From Gonocerus acuteangulatus (taxonomy: Eukaryota > Arthropoda > Insecta > Hemiptera > Coreidae), in contig OX328124.1 of the NCBI GenBank assembly GCA_946811695.1, forward strand, positions 56,612,603 through 56,676,602: DNA of 64,000 bases. The letters are read 5' to 3'. The notes below the pieces were generated by a model. The model had not been told where the DNA came from. It did no database searches and saw nothing but the letters and a program-made list of their open reading frames with translations. This document shows, one piece after another, positions 44,032-54,543 of this stretch (the stretch's first letter is position 1; each line of letters starts with the position of its first letter). The translations under genes were made by a program, and so were the position numbers.

Positions 44032-44650
44032 GGCCAAACTAATTGGTACAAGGTAGAGGAATACAAACACTATTGTGCTGGAGAAACTTGGAGCGAGAAA
44101 CAAACTTTTATCGAAGATATTATTCATTCCTTCCCCTCAAAGATGAATAAGGCTTCTATAAAAAAAAAAGTTAAATATTAAACAGAACTCGTTTACTTCA
44201 ACCTAAATATTACTATAATAACAAGCTTCCTTTCTCAGGGGGAAAATGATTTCATAAAATCTTCCTCGAAAGAAATAAGCATGAAAATAACACGCCAAGG
44301 AGGGAAAAAAAAATCCAGGCAGAAGCTATCTTAGAAATGAAAATGAAGATAAGAAAAAGGAAATTGAAAAGTATAAAGATCGTGCTTAAAAGTGGCGAGG
44401 TAAAGGAGAGGAGAGAGATTGGATACACAAATAAGTGAAGAGAAATACATACTTCTTTCTAAGTTTGAAGATAATAAGCTTCTTATTGCCCCCTGGAAAA
44501 GCATGAACGTTTCAGTAAATTAAACTGACGCGGGGTAAAAAACAATTAGCGAAAATAGATAACTTGAATGCTTTCAAACAAATACTCTTCATAAGTAAGG
44601 TTCCATTTCTTATTTTACCAAACGCTATAGTGATTAGGTCTTACAATTAT

Positions 44651-44788
44651 TTTTAGCGCGGTTCCTCCCTTCCCCATAGGGAGGAACCCCGCTTATAAGG
44701 TTGATACAATGAAACAATCCGGAAGTGCCGACTAGAAAATTTCGCGTTTCAGAACCCCTAGATACCGAAAATAACGGTGGTTCAAATT

Positions 44789-44853
<65 letters not shown>

Positions 44854-46908
44854 CTGTTCGCGGATTTCTGGCTTCCCTGATGGTCCGATTTTGATGAAAT
44901 TTGGTACAAAAATCCGTCGTCCAATTTGAAAGGTAAAGTTTGTTAACCAGCAAAATCCGCCCACTGGAAGATGGCGTTTGGGGCGAAATTCGAGTAAAAA
45001 AATCGTAACGCTTACGTTTTTGAGTTCATATGCTTGTAAGTACTTGTTTTATATGCTTCTTGGCCTAGGAAAACGAATGACACCATTTTTAAGGCGATAG
45101 CTTTAACCGTTTTCGAGAAAATTGGAAAAATAGTTTTTGAATACCGTTTTTGGTTTCCGTACTTAGAATCATAGGATTCAGTTGAAACATTTTCTGCATG
45201 TTCTACTTTCATCAAAACTAATATGTTGAAATTTTGGTTACGTTTGGAGTTAAGGAAGGGTTAGAATAAAATATTTTATTAACAGTCATAAAAAGTTTTA
45301 GTAACTTTGTTTACTTTCTTTAATATCTCGAAAACCGTTGACAATCTTATGAAGCGGAAGATTACCATTCGAAAGCTTACTAAATGCTCTACAAAAAAGG
45401 TTCTGAAGAAAGTTTTATTCAGGCGATGTCAATCGGAGAAATAAGTGCTTAAAACTTTAAATTAATTGATTTCGTTTATTCGAATGGTTCTTTTTGTCTG
45501 TTTTATTCCTTGTTATTTTTTAATTGCTTATAGTTGGATAATGTATTTGAAAATAAAACAGGTTAAGAAAAATAAGAGAAACAAATTAATGTTAGAGATA
45601 TGGATTTCCAAGATACAGCTTTTCAACTGCCTAGCGTCCTTCCTACGGAAGGTTGTTTGTCTTTGATTTTGGTACTTAGAATTATGGGATTCAGTTGAAA
45701 AATGTTCTGCATGTTCTACTTTCATCAAAACTAATATGTTGAAATTTTGGTTACGTTTGGAGTTAAGGAAGGGTTAGAATAAAATATTTTATTAACAGAC
45801 GTAAAAAGTTTTAGTAACTTTGTTTACTTTCTTTAATATCTCGAAAAAGGTTGAGAATCTTGGTAAACGGAAGAATACCATTAGAAAGCTTATTAAATGC
45901 TCTAAAAAAAGGTTTTAATGAAAGTTTTGATTAGGCGATGTCAATTGGAGAAATAAGAGCTTAAAACTTTAAAGTAATTGATTTCGCTTATTCGAAGTGT
46001 TCTTTTTGTCTGTTTTTTTTTATTCCTTGTTATTTTTTAATTGCTTATAGTTGGATAATGTATTTGAAAATAAAACATGTTAAGAAAAATAAGAAAAACA
46101 ATTTAATGTTAGAGATATGGATTTCCAAGATATAGCTTTTCAACTGCCTAGCGTCCTTCCTACGGAAGGTTGTTTGTCTTTGATTTTGGTACTTAGAATT
46201 ATGGGATACAGTTGCAACAATTTCTGCATGTTCGAATTTCATCAACACTAATATGTTGAAATTTTTGTTACGTTTAGAGTATAGGAAGGGTTAGAATAAA
46301 ATATTTTATTAACAGACAAAAAAAGTTTTAGTAACTTTGTATACTTTCGTTAGTATCTCGAAAACCGTTGACAATCTTGTGAAGCGGAAGATTACCATTT
46401 GAAAGCTTACTAAATGCTCTACAAAAAAGGTTCTGAAGAAAGTTTTATTCAGGCGATGTCAATCGGAGAAATAAGTGCTTAAAACTTTAAATTAATTGAT
46501 TTCGTTTATTCGAATGGTTCTTTTTGTCTGTTTTATTCCTTGTTATTTTTTAATTGCTTATAGTTGGATAATGTATTTGACACTAAAACTGGTTAAGTAA
46601 AATAACAAAAACAATTTATTGTTAGAAATATAGATTTCCAGGATTCCAAGACCTTGTCACTAGCGGGTCCGTTTCTAGTGTTAGCAGACCCTTCCAGGTA
46701 AGATTGTAAATCATGACCTTTCAAGACTTTACTACACACAGGAATGGCGTTAGTGACCTTAAGGGTTCACACGCCATTTAATAATTAATTAAAAAAAAAG
46801 ACTGGTGGAACCAAAATAATAACTGCTTCTATTTTAATCTTTCCAAATTAGACTAGGGATATGAACGGAACCGCGCTAAGATGATGCAGTTCCTGCGAGA
46901 CGGACTTT
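44651..46908 (-). mobile_element. Helentron-like non-autonomous element (type G), complete copy, 2.26 kb
   Basis: On minus it begins AAAAAGTCCGTCTCGCAGGAAC (about 46910). The 5' subterminal TTAGCGCGGTTCC (46879-46867) pairs with the upstream GGAACTGCA arm. It ends with the hairpin GGTTCCTCCC...GGGAGGAACC and subterminal GGAACCGCGCTAA (44665-44653). Internal: three tandem units of about 516 bp (marker TTAATATCTCGAAAA near 45316, 45835 and 46349), and a TA microsatellite (44792-44848) next to the conserved CCGATTTTGATGAAATTTGG block. No protein-coding gene. Flanked by T-runs without target duplication. Confidence 0.8.
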
Positions 46909-47228
46909 TTTATATATATCTTTATTTGAAAATTATAGAATACACAAAGTATTTTTTATAGTTATTATGTTCTTAAAGAGATGACTTGAAGGGCAGATAG
47001 GAAAAAAGACCATTGGCCAAAACCTATTAGATTGGAATTTTATCTTTGGTTCACATTGTTTTTGTAGCTATTTACAGCATTTACATTTATAATATTTACA
47101 TTATTTTACAAGCTTTGTTTACAATAGGTCTCTAGAACATTTGCGCTTGAGGGTTACCAGGAATGGAGGATGAAGATAACTCATTTATTAGGGGATTGTC
47201 TTCATCTTTCCCTTCCCCCATGTGCCTT

Positions 47229-47560
47229 TCAGCCTGGGGGAGCCTCTAGCCGTTGGACCCATCCATCTCGGTCCCTAGCGAGCGCCTTCATGCTTGGTAA
47301 TGTTTTTCTTCGGGCCTGTCCAAGTCTGGATATGTAGTCTTCATATGACAGGTGGGGTCGTCCTCTTGATCTTTTCCCAGTTGGCCTTGACTCCATGATG
47401 CTTCTGGGTCCTCGGTCTCCCTCCATTCTGCAGACATGGCCGAACCACTTCAGCTGCCGTTTCTCAAGGGAACTCTTCTGAGGTTTGATTTTCAAGTCCT
47501 CTCTTATTCTTTCATTTCGTATGCAGTCCCTTCTTGTTTTGCCGGGGATTGTCGTGATTA
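47229..47560 (-). pseudogene. C-terminal end of a LINE endonuclease-reverse transcriptase
   Basis: On minus: RNERIREDLKIKPQKSSLEK, then LKWFGHVCRMEGDRGPRS, GKRSRGRPHLSYEDYI and a final DRDGWVQRLEAPPG before the stop at 47229. The WFGHVxRM...RGRP pattern is the C-terminal signature of a LINE group very common in arthropods. The palm domain is missing, cut at about 47560. It is the better-kept relative of the scrap at 10550-10990. The 3' UTR probably reaches about 47100. Confidence 0.8.
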
Positions 47561-47597
47561 ATATTAAACCCAATAAAAAAGCAATAACAATAATATT

Positions 47598-47655
47598 TTT
47601 TCCGGCGCTAATGGCCAAGATGAAGATGCGCCGTTAAAAAAAAAAAAAAATATAT
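47598..47655 (+). mobile_element. Tail-only SINE insertion
   Basis: CCGGCGCTAATGGCCAAGATG, AGATGCGCCGTT, then a 12-13 nt A tail. Only the 3' module is present, inserted where the LINE fragment above is truncated. Confidence 0.65.
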
Positions 47656-48830
47656 TTTATAAATATTTTACTCAGTACATTTTAATTCGTGCTGAGTGAT
47701 TTTTTTTATGCTTCTAATATTTAAAATATTAAAAAAAAATTCCGGAAAATTTTGGATTTACGCATAACTACCGCATTATTGTTACTTCAGTTATTCTTAA
47801 GATATTCCCGCAAAAATTAGCTTGCCGCTCCCAACGACCAACTTATAACTCATCCGCCCTGGACTTTATTTGCAGGGAATGCAAATATATGGGGAATTCT
47901 CTTGCTTTCGCCTAGAAGATATATTACTATAAGCAAAATATAACCTTCAGAATTGAGTCCATTCGCCAGACAATAGAAGACGGGTTCACTTCTACAGCTC
48001 GCCTGTTTTCTATTTGTACAGACTATCGAGAGGGAAGAGCTCCGGGTGATTAGGAGAGAGAAGGAAGAGCTGAACTGGGTTAACCAAATCATTAATGGCA
48101 GTACTGGGACTAATAGCTTGCTACGAGCTATTGTTAATCAAAAGCGATCAGAGTCTCAAGCCAAGCACTAATGAAGGTAAACTTCTAATGTTGTTGTTCC
48201 AAACCAGTAAATTGTAACCAGTAGCTCAGCCGAGACAGTCCTCTCTGTCTGGGGTTTAAGCCCGTGTCTCAGAAATACTTCTTAATCAGTAAGGGGAAAT
48301 CGTTTTTACTATAAATAAAACGCACATGAACAGACTTCTTATGTATTTTGTTTTTAAAGAAGGACTATTACTAAGAGGAAATACATCGTTAAAAAGTACA
48401 AATTAATATCTAGCCATATATGTCATGTATTTATTAAGTTTTATTTGACTAGGCATGGTGTTTCAATAATTATTAGTTGCAGGATTTAGAAAATAAACTT
48501 GTGAGGAGGGGAACTTGTGAGAAAACAGGTCAACATTTGATTTAAGAATTCACTCAGAAAAAATGTACTGAAAAATTCATTTTTTGGGAGGCGGTACGAG
48601 TGAAATTACAGGTTCGTACTCAGGGACCTCAGCAACATACGCTTGAACTTGTTCTACTTTTTTTTCTTTATTTGACCGTCAAATGACCTCTAGGAAAAGT
48701 CATAAAGGTCAAACAAACTACAGATTTGGACTCAGAGATGTCAATAACATACGCACGAATTTTCGTAGAGTTTTACTACAGTTCTTTCTCTAGTTTTACA
48801 TGTCTATTTTTCTTTACAAGTAACTCTAAG
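47656..48830. other. No recognisable feature
   Basis: Includes a weak tRNA-like stretch (CAGTAGCTCAGCCGAGA...GGGGTTTAAGCCC, 48217-48262) that I could not confirm as a tRNA or SINE. Confidence 0.4.
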
Positions 48831-49379
48831 TCATAATCTACTGTATATTTGTCAAATACCACTCACTCACTGACTCACTCACTGACCTATCATCGCCCAG
48901 CCCAAACCGCTCGACAGAAAAATTTGAAATTTTCCATGGACACTCTCTACAGAACGTAGACACTCGCTAAGAGAGGATTTTTTGATATTCGAATTTTTAA
49001 GTATTTTTAGAGGGGTTTAAAGTTTTAGTTGGTTAGAGCAGGCAAGCCTAGGTAGAATGCGTTGCTAGGACGATAAAGAACAGCTGTTACCATACATTAG
49101 CGATTTCATAGAGTTCACGCTATGAAGGAGAAAATCACCATTTTAATTGCGGTTCATTGCAATTTTTCCCCCCTAGAGTTTTCGCTAGACCTGGTCCATC
49201 CGAGGTAATAATATCCGGAACCCTCGCTCAGCCGCCTCACCCATTAGCATCCCCAGTCAGAGCTCTTCTTAGTAATGCTAGCAAATATAATGGCTGTTTC
49301 CAAATGACATGTGAAAAACATACATTTTTAATTTTAACGTAAATTTATTATTTACAACGAAATTTAACCTATATCGGTT

Positions 49380-49700
49380 ACAATGCTGTTACTGGTAACC
49401 ATGGGCGTGTATAGGAAAGAATTTCGGAGGGGGGGGGGCAGGTAGCATTTCCGGTGAATGGAATACTAACATTTTAGAACTTGGAATAGTTTTAGGCAAA
49501 TAGAACGCTATTACAACTAAAATGAAATATTTTTTATGAACTAAGTGATCTTATTTATTTCATTTATTGTTAAAGGTTTTAAGACGCATTTTTACCAACA
49601 AATAAAAATATTCTGGAGGGGGGGGCTGCAGACCCCTCAGCCCCCCCCTTATATACGGTCATGCTGGTAACCTATAGATAACGGGTTATCTCTAGGTTAT
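49380..49700 (+). mobile_element. SINE core remnant interrupted by hAT MITE copy 2
   Basis: GTTACTGGTAAC (up to 49399) joined to CTATAGATAACGGG (from 49672) gives the family B core. The MITE 49400-49663 starts CATGGGCGTGTATA and ends TATATACGGTCATG, with perfect 8 bp duplications CTGGTAAC (49392-49399 and 49664-49671). It is 264 bp, the same family as 40867-41121 but in the opposite orientation. Confidence 0.85.
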
Positions 49701-49703
49701 CTG

Positions 49704-49745
49704 TTTCTTGACACTGGTCTGGAGGGCCCCAGTGTCAAGAAACAT
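49704..49745. repeat. 15 bp perfect hairpin
   Basis: GTTTCTTGACACTGG pairs with CCAGTGTCAAGAAAC across a short GGAGGGC-containing loop, inside the Helitron. Confidence 0.8.
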
Positions 49746-49856
49746 TATACTTTGGTTACTTATTAATTGATGTATATATAACATATAGTATGACGAGGAC
49801 AATGCAAAAATTATGTAGTAGCGTTAATTTTGCTGATACATTATTTAACGCAATAA

Positions 49857-49959
49857 AATAACTACTTATCTGGTGCTAATGACCTCAGCAGTAGATGCAC
49901 CAAAAAAAAAAAAAAAATAAAAAAAAAAAAAAAAAAAAAAAAAAAATAACTACTTATCT
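49857..49959 (+). mobile_element. Tail-only SINE insertion with 15 bp target-site duplication
   Basis: GGTGCTAATGACCTCAGCAG, TAGATGCACC and a long A-rich tail, between two copies of AATAACTACTTATCT (49857-49871 and 49945-49959). The inserted unit is only ~31 bp plus tail. It shows that the 3' module alone can be copied and inserted. Confidence 0.85.
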
Positions 49960-50401
49960 ACCGTGACGAAGCACGGGTATTCGGCTAGTAATAACATAAA
50001 ATAGATAATTGACGAATTCGATGTAAATTAATTAACTCTGGTAGTAAGTATTTCAATTTTGTCATTCCTTTTTGTATTCGTTACCTTTATGTTGATTATT
50101 TATCAATTATGTTCATCTTTTTAAATATTTATTCTTTTAGTTTTAAAAAAATACATAATAGAAATAATTGTACAAGTTAATATGCTTGTAGAAAGAAAAC
50201 AATTTATTATTGTTATGATGCTTAATTGCAATGGACAGCATAACATTAATTCAATTGCAACACATATCATACTCTTAGTTTGAGATTCAATGTTCTTCAA
50301 TGAAGAGCTTCTAAGATTAGTTGTTAAAAACATAGGTAAATGTGAATCATCTTTCTCCTCGTAAGGTAATTGAAATGTATCCTTCTTAAAGTGCCACTTA
50401 A

Positions 50402-50761
50402 GTGTTTATGTTTAATCTTAAGAGTTTATGCAGGATCCCTAGGAATTCAACAATGATAGACACAGCAAGATCGGGCAAATGTGCAAATTCTATTTTGCAT
50501 TCTTGGAAAAATGCTACTGTTGTACTCGGAATAGCTCCTCTTATCCCAAACCAAATACCTTATACCTCGAAATCCCTTCTCCCCTTTCTCAGAAAGCTTC
50601 TAGGAATTTCTCTTTTAGATAAGGAATGCATTTTCTGCAGATTGCCTTTTTTTTCTTTGTCTAATTTTGAGACTTGGAAAAGAAATATCAATATCATGGA
50701 GGATGCAGAGAAAATAAACTTACAAAATTTAACGCAACTACGTAGTTGGAAAAAACTATAG
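50402..50761 (+). CDS. Uncharacterised open frame, doubtful
   Basis: A 119-codon frame with mixed composition (for example NATVVLGIAPLIPNQIPYTS), long for this AT-rich background. No start context, domain or splice signals were recognised. It may be a decayed exon or chance. Confidence 0.15.
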   Translation: MFMFNLKSLCRIPRNSTMIDTARSGKCANSILHSWKNATVVLGIAPLIPNQIPYTSKSLLPFLRKLLGISLLDKECIFCRLPFFSLSNFETWKRNINIMEDAEKINLQNLTQLRSWKKL

Positions 50762-51176
50762 TAAGACTATGTAAGTAAATATGTGGTGTCACTTTGGTCA
50801 TGAGATGTATGTCAGCCGTGATTGCACGGTTATTAAACGGCATAGTACCCAATCCTTCTCTTATGTGTTTCATTTTGCCTGATGATTTGCTATCTATTTT
50901 TTTTTTTAAATTTGCTACTTGCCATAATTTTCCGAGATTGAAAGTGCCACTTTTTCGCAAATATTTGGTAGCCGAAGAAATGTTGTCTTGCAGTCATTCA
51001 AGCCAATAATTCCTGAGTGATTTGCCCTTTAACTCCGTAGCCCGAGAGCCAATATATTGTTCTCTGTTTACAAGAACGATTTATGTGTTCTAGCATATGT
51101 ATAATAATTGGATTTTGTTTGAATGAGCCTTCCAGTCCACGTAATGATATATGAGAGGTATTCTTTGTTGGCGTTT

Positions 51177-51416
51177 AATTTGTAACAAGGACGCCCGGTG
51201 GCCGTGAGTGTTAAGGCGTGAGCACTTCACACTCCGTGCCAAGTGTCGTGGGTTCGATTCCCGCTATAGGGTGGTGGCTTTTCTTTAGAAAAAAGAAAAG
51301 GCATCAGCCCTATCCTGGCTAGAAAAGGGTGGTAACCTATAGATAACCCGTCCCAAAATTCTTTGCTAATAAAAATAGACGTTAAAATTTAAATAAATAA
51401 TCTGTAACACACACAA
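51177..51416 (+). mobile_element. tRNA-derived SINE (family B), copy 4, full-length
   Basis: CGCCCGGTGGCCGTGAGTGTT (A-box region), GTGGGTTCGATTCCCGC (B box), the GGCTTTTCTTT/AAAGAAAAGGC hairpin, CATCAGCCCTATCCTGGCTA, the core GGGTGGTAACCTATAGATAA, and an AT-rich tail TTAAAATTTAAATAAATA. Flanks AATTTGTAACAA and AATCTGTAACAC match at 10 of 12, probably the target duplication. Best copy of the family in the window. Confidence 0.85.
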
Positions 51417-52296
51417 ATACTCCTTATTGGCAAATGGTTCATCTGAATAACTACTTGTCATTCCGGGGAGTTTAAGTCCTCTGGCATTTTGTCTAAAAAA
51501 GCTGCTGGGCGTTTGGGGCATTGCGGCTGTTTTAGATCCGTTTCTATGGAAATGATTTTTTTTTTTAAATATTTTATGTAAGCAAGTGCAGACGTTGGGT
51601 TATTTTACATTAGTCCGTCCTAGGTTTAGCAGAGGTCTTGGTTTTATAGAACTCAAAAGCTTGGGACACAGAAAAGGCGAATGGCACTCAAGAAAGTGAC
51701 TGAACTGTGAAGAAGAAATTGTGAGTAGAATGTCACTTGAATAAAAGAAGCGTTGAGATTAAACCAACAATCTAGACGAAAGAACCGTCTGTACTGAATA
51801 GTAAACATTTACAACTTGTTAACTATAAAATACAAAATCACAGATTGTCTTAAGAGTACTTATCGTAATCTATGACTGACACCTACTTCAAAAGGAAACA
51901 TGTTTGCTTAGTTATTTTATTTTTGAGAGCACTAGAAAGCCGTCTGCCCTTTTGCAAGAATAGAGAACAGACCACTTCCGAGTGAACTGAACAAAGATGC
52001 CGGCTGTTGAATGGCTTGGAAGGTTCAGTTATTAATTTTAACTTACAAGGGGATTATATAGCGATGGAGTCACCGATTTGGACCATGTTTTTTCTGGTGA
52101 TTCTACATGAAAAAAATAGTCGAATTGTATCCAAGCGTTCCGTCCAATGCACCTTAGAAGCCGAGAAATAAAATAAAATAGGTTGAAAGTGCTTTATTTT
52201 TTATATAGAGTTTAGAAAATGATATCGACATGATTCTTTCACCAATTCATTTGTTTTATAGAGTAGATTAAAGGAAAAATATAATCGTTAAACAAT

Positions 52297-52506
52297 AATT
52301 TATATATCATTGAGGAGGATGCGGGATCATCAGAAATGATCCTGCATCTGTGAGGTATAGTTCTCAATCTTCCCATCGCCCTGATGAAGGCTTGAAGTTC
52401 AAGCCGAAACGTCGGCACAATAAAACTATTTTTACGATAAAATGAAGTTTTATTAAGTAGCAGTAACCGAACCCCGACAATCCCTACCTTGTTTAATTTA
52501 TATATC
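52297..52506 (+). mobile_element. Penelope-like fragment with hammerhead motif
   Basis: A 186 bp insert (52309-52494) between perfect 12 bp duplications AATTTATATATC (52297-52308 and 52495-52506). It contains CCCTGATGAAGGC...GCCGAAACGTCGG, the hammerhead-bearing terminal repeat motif common in animal Penelope-like elements. The rest of the element is missing, as in a 5'-truncated copy. Confidence 0.75.
52379..52415 (+). ncRNA. Hammerhead ribozyme core
   Basis: CTGATGA (52381-52387), stem II GGCTTG-AAGTT-CAAGCC (52389-52405) and GAAAC (52406-52410) followed by GTC. All conserved core boxes are present. Stem III is very short, as in the minimal hammerheads of Penelope-like elements, which may need a dimer to cleave. 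Confidence 0.7.
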
Positions 52507-53699
52507 GTCAAATAAATTCAAAAATATGCTTACGTTTTCAAGTAAACTAGTATTATACATTTTTTTACAACAAAAATAATAGCAGATTTAAACTCAGCAC
52601 CCCAAGAAACCCTAATGTGGTGAATATAATTGAAAACAAAAAATAATGATTTTTCCCAGTCTAGAGGAGACTAAAAATTTGTAAGCGAAAAAGTAACCAG
52701 ACGTATTGAAATTCAATATCTCCCCTTGAGATTATCCGATTTTTACGTCGTTGAAATCTTTCAAAAGAAGAAAGACTCCTTTTTCTAACCATATAAATGA
52801 CTATTGTATTATTTCTAAAGGTACTTGCAAAAAATGGTTCTCAAAGTAAAAATAAAATGTAAACGTTTTTGCATATAACGTCAATCTCAAAACACTTAGA
52901 AACACTGATTGGAAGGAAATGTGTCTCATTAGAGCCTTTATCGACCCTCCAAGTTTGGTGTGAATCGGGTAAATATTCTTTGAAATATGGCCAGATTGTT
53001 GAATCTTTAACAAAATTTTAAGGGTCCCTCCCTAACCAAAATTTAAAATACATTTTTTTTAATTTTTGTAGTATTCCCAAAATTTGTATTTAGGGGTTTT
53101 TAAATGTGCTAAAAACGAATCTGACATCCGTTTTTAAATTAAATTTTTTTTTTATAATCGATAACTTTTTAATTGTAGGTATATGGAATATTTTGGCAGA
53201 ATAATGACTTCTATAGAGTCGAGTATGTAAAGCAATTTTTATTTTTGGTGTAAAAAAATGTATAATAGTAGTTTACTTAAAAACGTAAGCATATACAGTT
53301 AGTAAAAAAAGTCTACATACACTTATGATTATTTTGTTTTAATCAAAAAAGAGGGTTAAAAGCGAAAGAGAAAAAACCATGAAACAATTTATTTTTTTTT
53401 TCCTTTTAAATATAAGCTCTTTTGATGAATTTGGTACATTTAAAAAAAAATTTTATAACTCCAATAAAAAATAATATAGAAAAAGTAACATTAAATTTCG
53501 CAAAAAAAGTTTTCATACACGGCAAATAATATAATAATTATCAATTCAAATATTTAACAAAAATTATCTAATGATCAATGGGACCTCCCTTATTTGTTAT
53601 TACCTCTCTCAGACGACTGTTCATTGTGCTAACTAGTTTTCTTGTAAAATTTGGATCGGTTTTCAGCCATCCTCCTTAAGGGCCTCTGAGAGTTGATGT

Positions 53700-54311
53700 T
53701 TATTTTTTATTTTGCGATGCCTCAGCCTCCTGAGGCATCCAGAGACAGAGGTGCTCTATGGTGTTAAGGTCAGGCCATTGTGGTGGTGTTCTTAACTGAC
53801 GTGAAGCATTGTACAGCAACCATTCTTCGACCCTTCTGGCACAATGTTTAGGATCGTTGTTTTGTTGAAAAATAAAATTCAATCCTAGGCCTAACTTGGT
53901 GGTACTGGGTCAGAGATTTTCTTTTAGGACATCTAGTTATACATATTGGCCCATTATTCCCTCGATGATGTTCAAGTTTTCTACTCCAGCTGAAGCCATA
54001 GAGCTCCAAACCATGATCCCACCTCCTTCGTGCTTAACTGTCGAGCATAGGTTTTTCAATTTCATGGCCTCGTTTTTTCTCCTCCACACTTTAACATTGC
54101 TATCAGCGCCGTAAATATTAAATTTGGATTAATCCGTGAAAATCACTCTGTCGAAAAAACTGGTAGGCTTATCAAGGTAACTTTTCGCAAATGCCAACCG
54201 CTTTGCTCGGTTAACTTTGCTTATATGCGGCTTCTTGCGAGCCCTTCGCGATTTGAGATTATTTTTTTTTTTCAATAAATTATGTACCGTTTGAGGTCCC
54301 AGTACCACCAA
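53700..54311 (-). pseudogene. Tc1-type transposase, broken, minus copy
   Basis: A DDE transposase of the Tc1/mariner superfamily. On minus: HTH-side sequence LLKKKNNLKSRRARKKPHIS, then VIFTD (first catalytic Asp block, near 54130), then KHEGGGIMVW. After frame changes, FQQNNDPKHCARRVEEWL carries the second Asp, and WPDLNTIEHLCLW carries the Glu of the DDE triad. A frameshift near 53735 destroys the C-terminal helix, and stops lie at about 54129 and 53896. Not functional. Confidence 0.85.
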
Positions 54312-54324
54312 GTTAGGCCTAGGA

Positions 54325-54543
54325 TTGAATTTTATTTTTCAACAAAACAACGATCCTAAACATTGTGCCAGAATCGAAGAATGGTTGCTGTACAATGCTT
54401 CACGTCAGTTAAGAACAGCACCACAATGGCCTGACCTTAACACCATAGAGCACCTCTGGCAGGATCTTAAAAGGAGGCTGAGGCATCACAAAATAAAAAA
54501 TAAACATCAACTCTCAGAGGCCCTTAAGGAGGAATGGCTGTAA
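54325..54543 (+). pseudogene. Tc1-type transposase C-terminal third, inverted plus copy
   Basis: FQQNNDPKHCARIEEWLLYN followed by WPDLNTIEHLWQDLKRRL. It has the same residues as the minus copy but with an intact ending (IEHLWQDLKRRLRHHKIKNK). It lacks the first catalytic Asp, so it cannot be active alone. It is better preserved than its mirror partner. Confidence 0.85.

Larger units (their letters stand above)
48837..49988 (+). mobile_element. Non-autonomous Helitron, 1152 bp
   Basis: The 5' end TCTACTGTATATTTGTCAAA follows an A. The 3' end has hairpin CCGTG-ACGAAG-CACGG (49961-49976), 8 nt, then CTAG (49985-49988) followed by T. This is A|TC...CTAG|T, the canonical Helitron insertion signature. 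CACTCACTCACTGACTC repeats near the 5' end are common in arthropod Helitrons. No Rep/helicase remains. A hAT MITE (49400-49663), a SINE core remnant and a tail-only SINE (49872-49944) have inserted in it. Confidence 0.85.

Noticed and set aside
43897..44127. Poly-lysine frame
   Set aside because: Translation of a 69 nt T/A homopolymer.
47850..48092. 80-codon minus frame
   Set aside because: Looks like random translation, with no link to beat exons or to the LINE fragment upstream.
48200..48275. tRNA-like sequence AGCTCAGCCGAGA...GGTTTAAGCC
   Set aside because: The arms do not pair well into a cloverleaf and no SINE body follows.
50694..50960. 88-codon minus frame overlapping the plus frame at 50402-50761
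   Set aside because: Neither strand shows a known motif. At most one could be real, and no evidence favours either.
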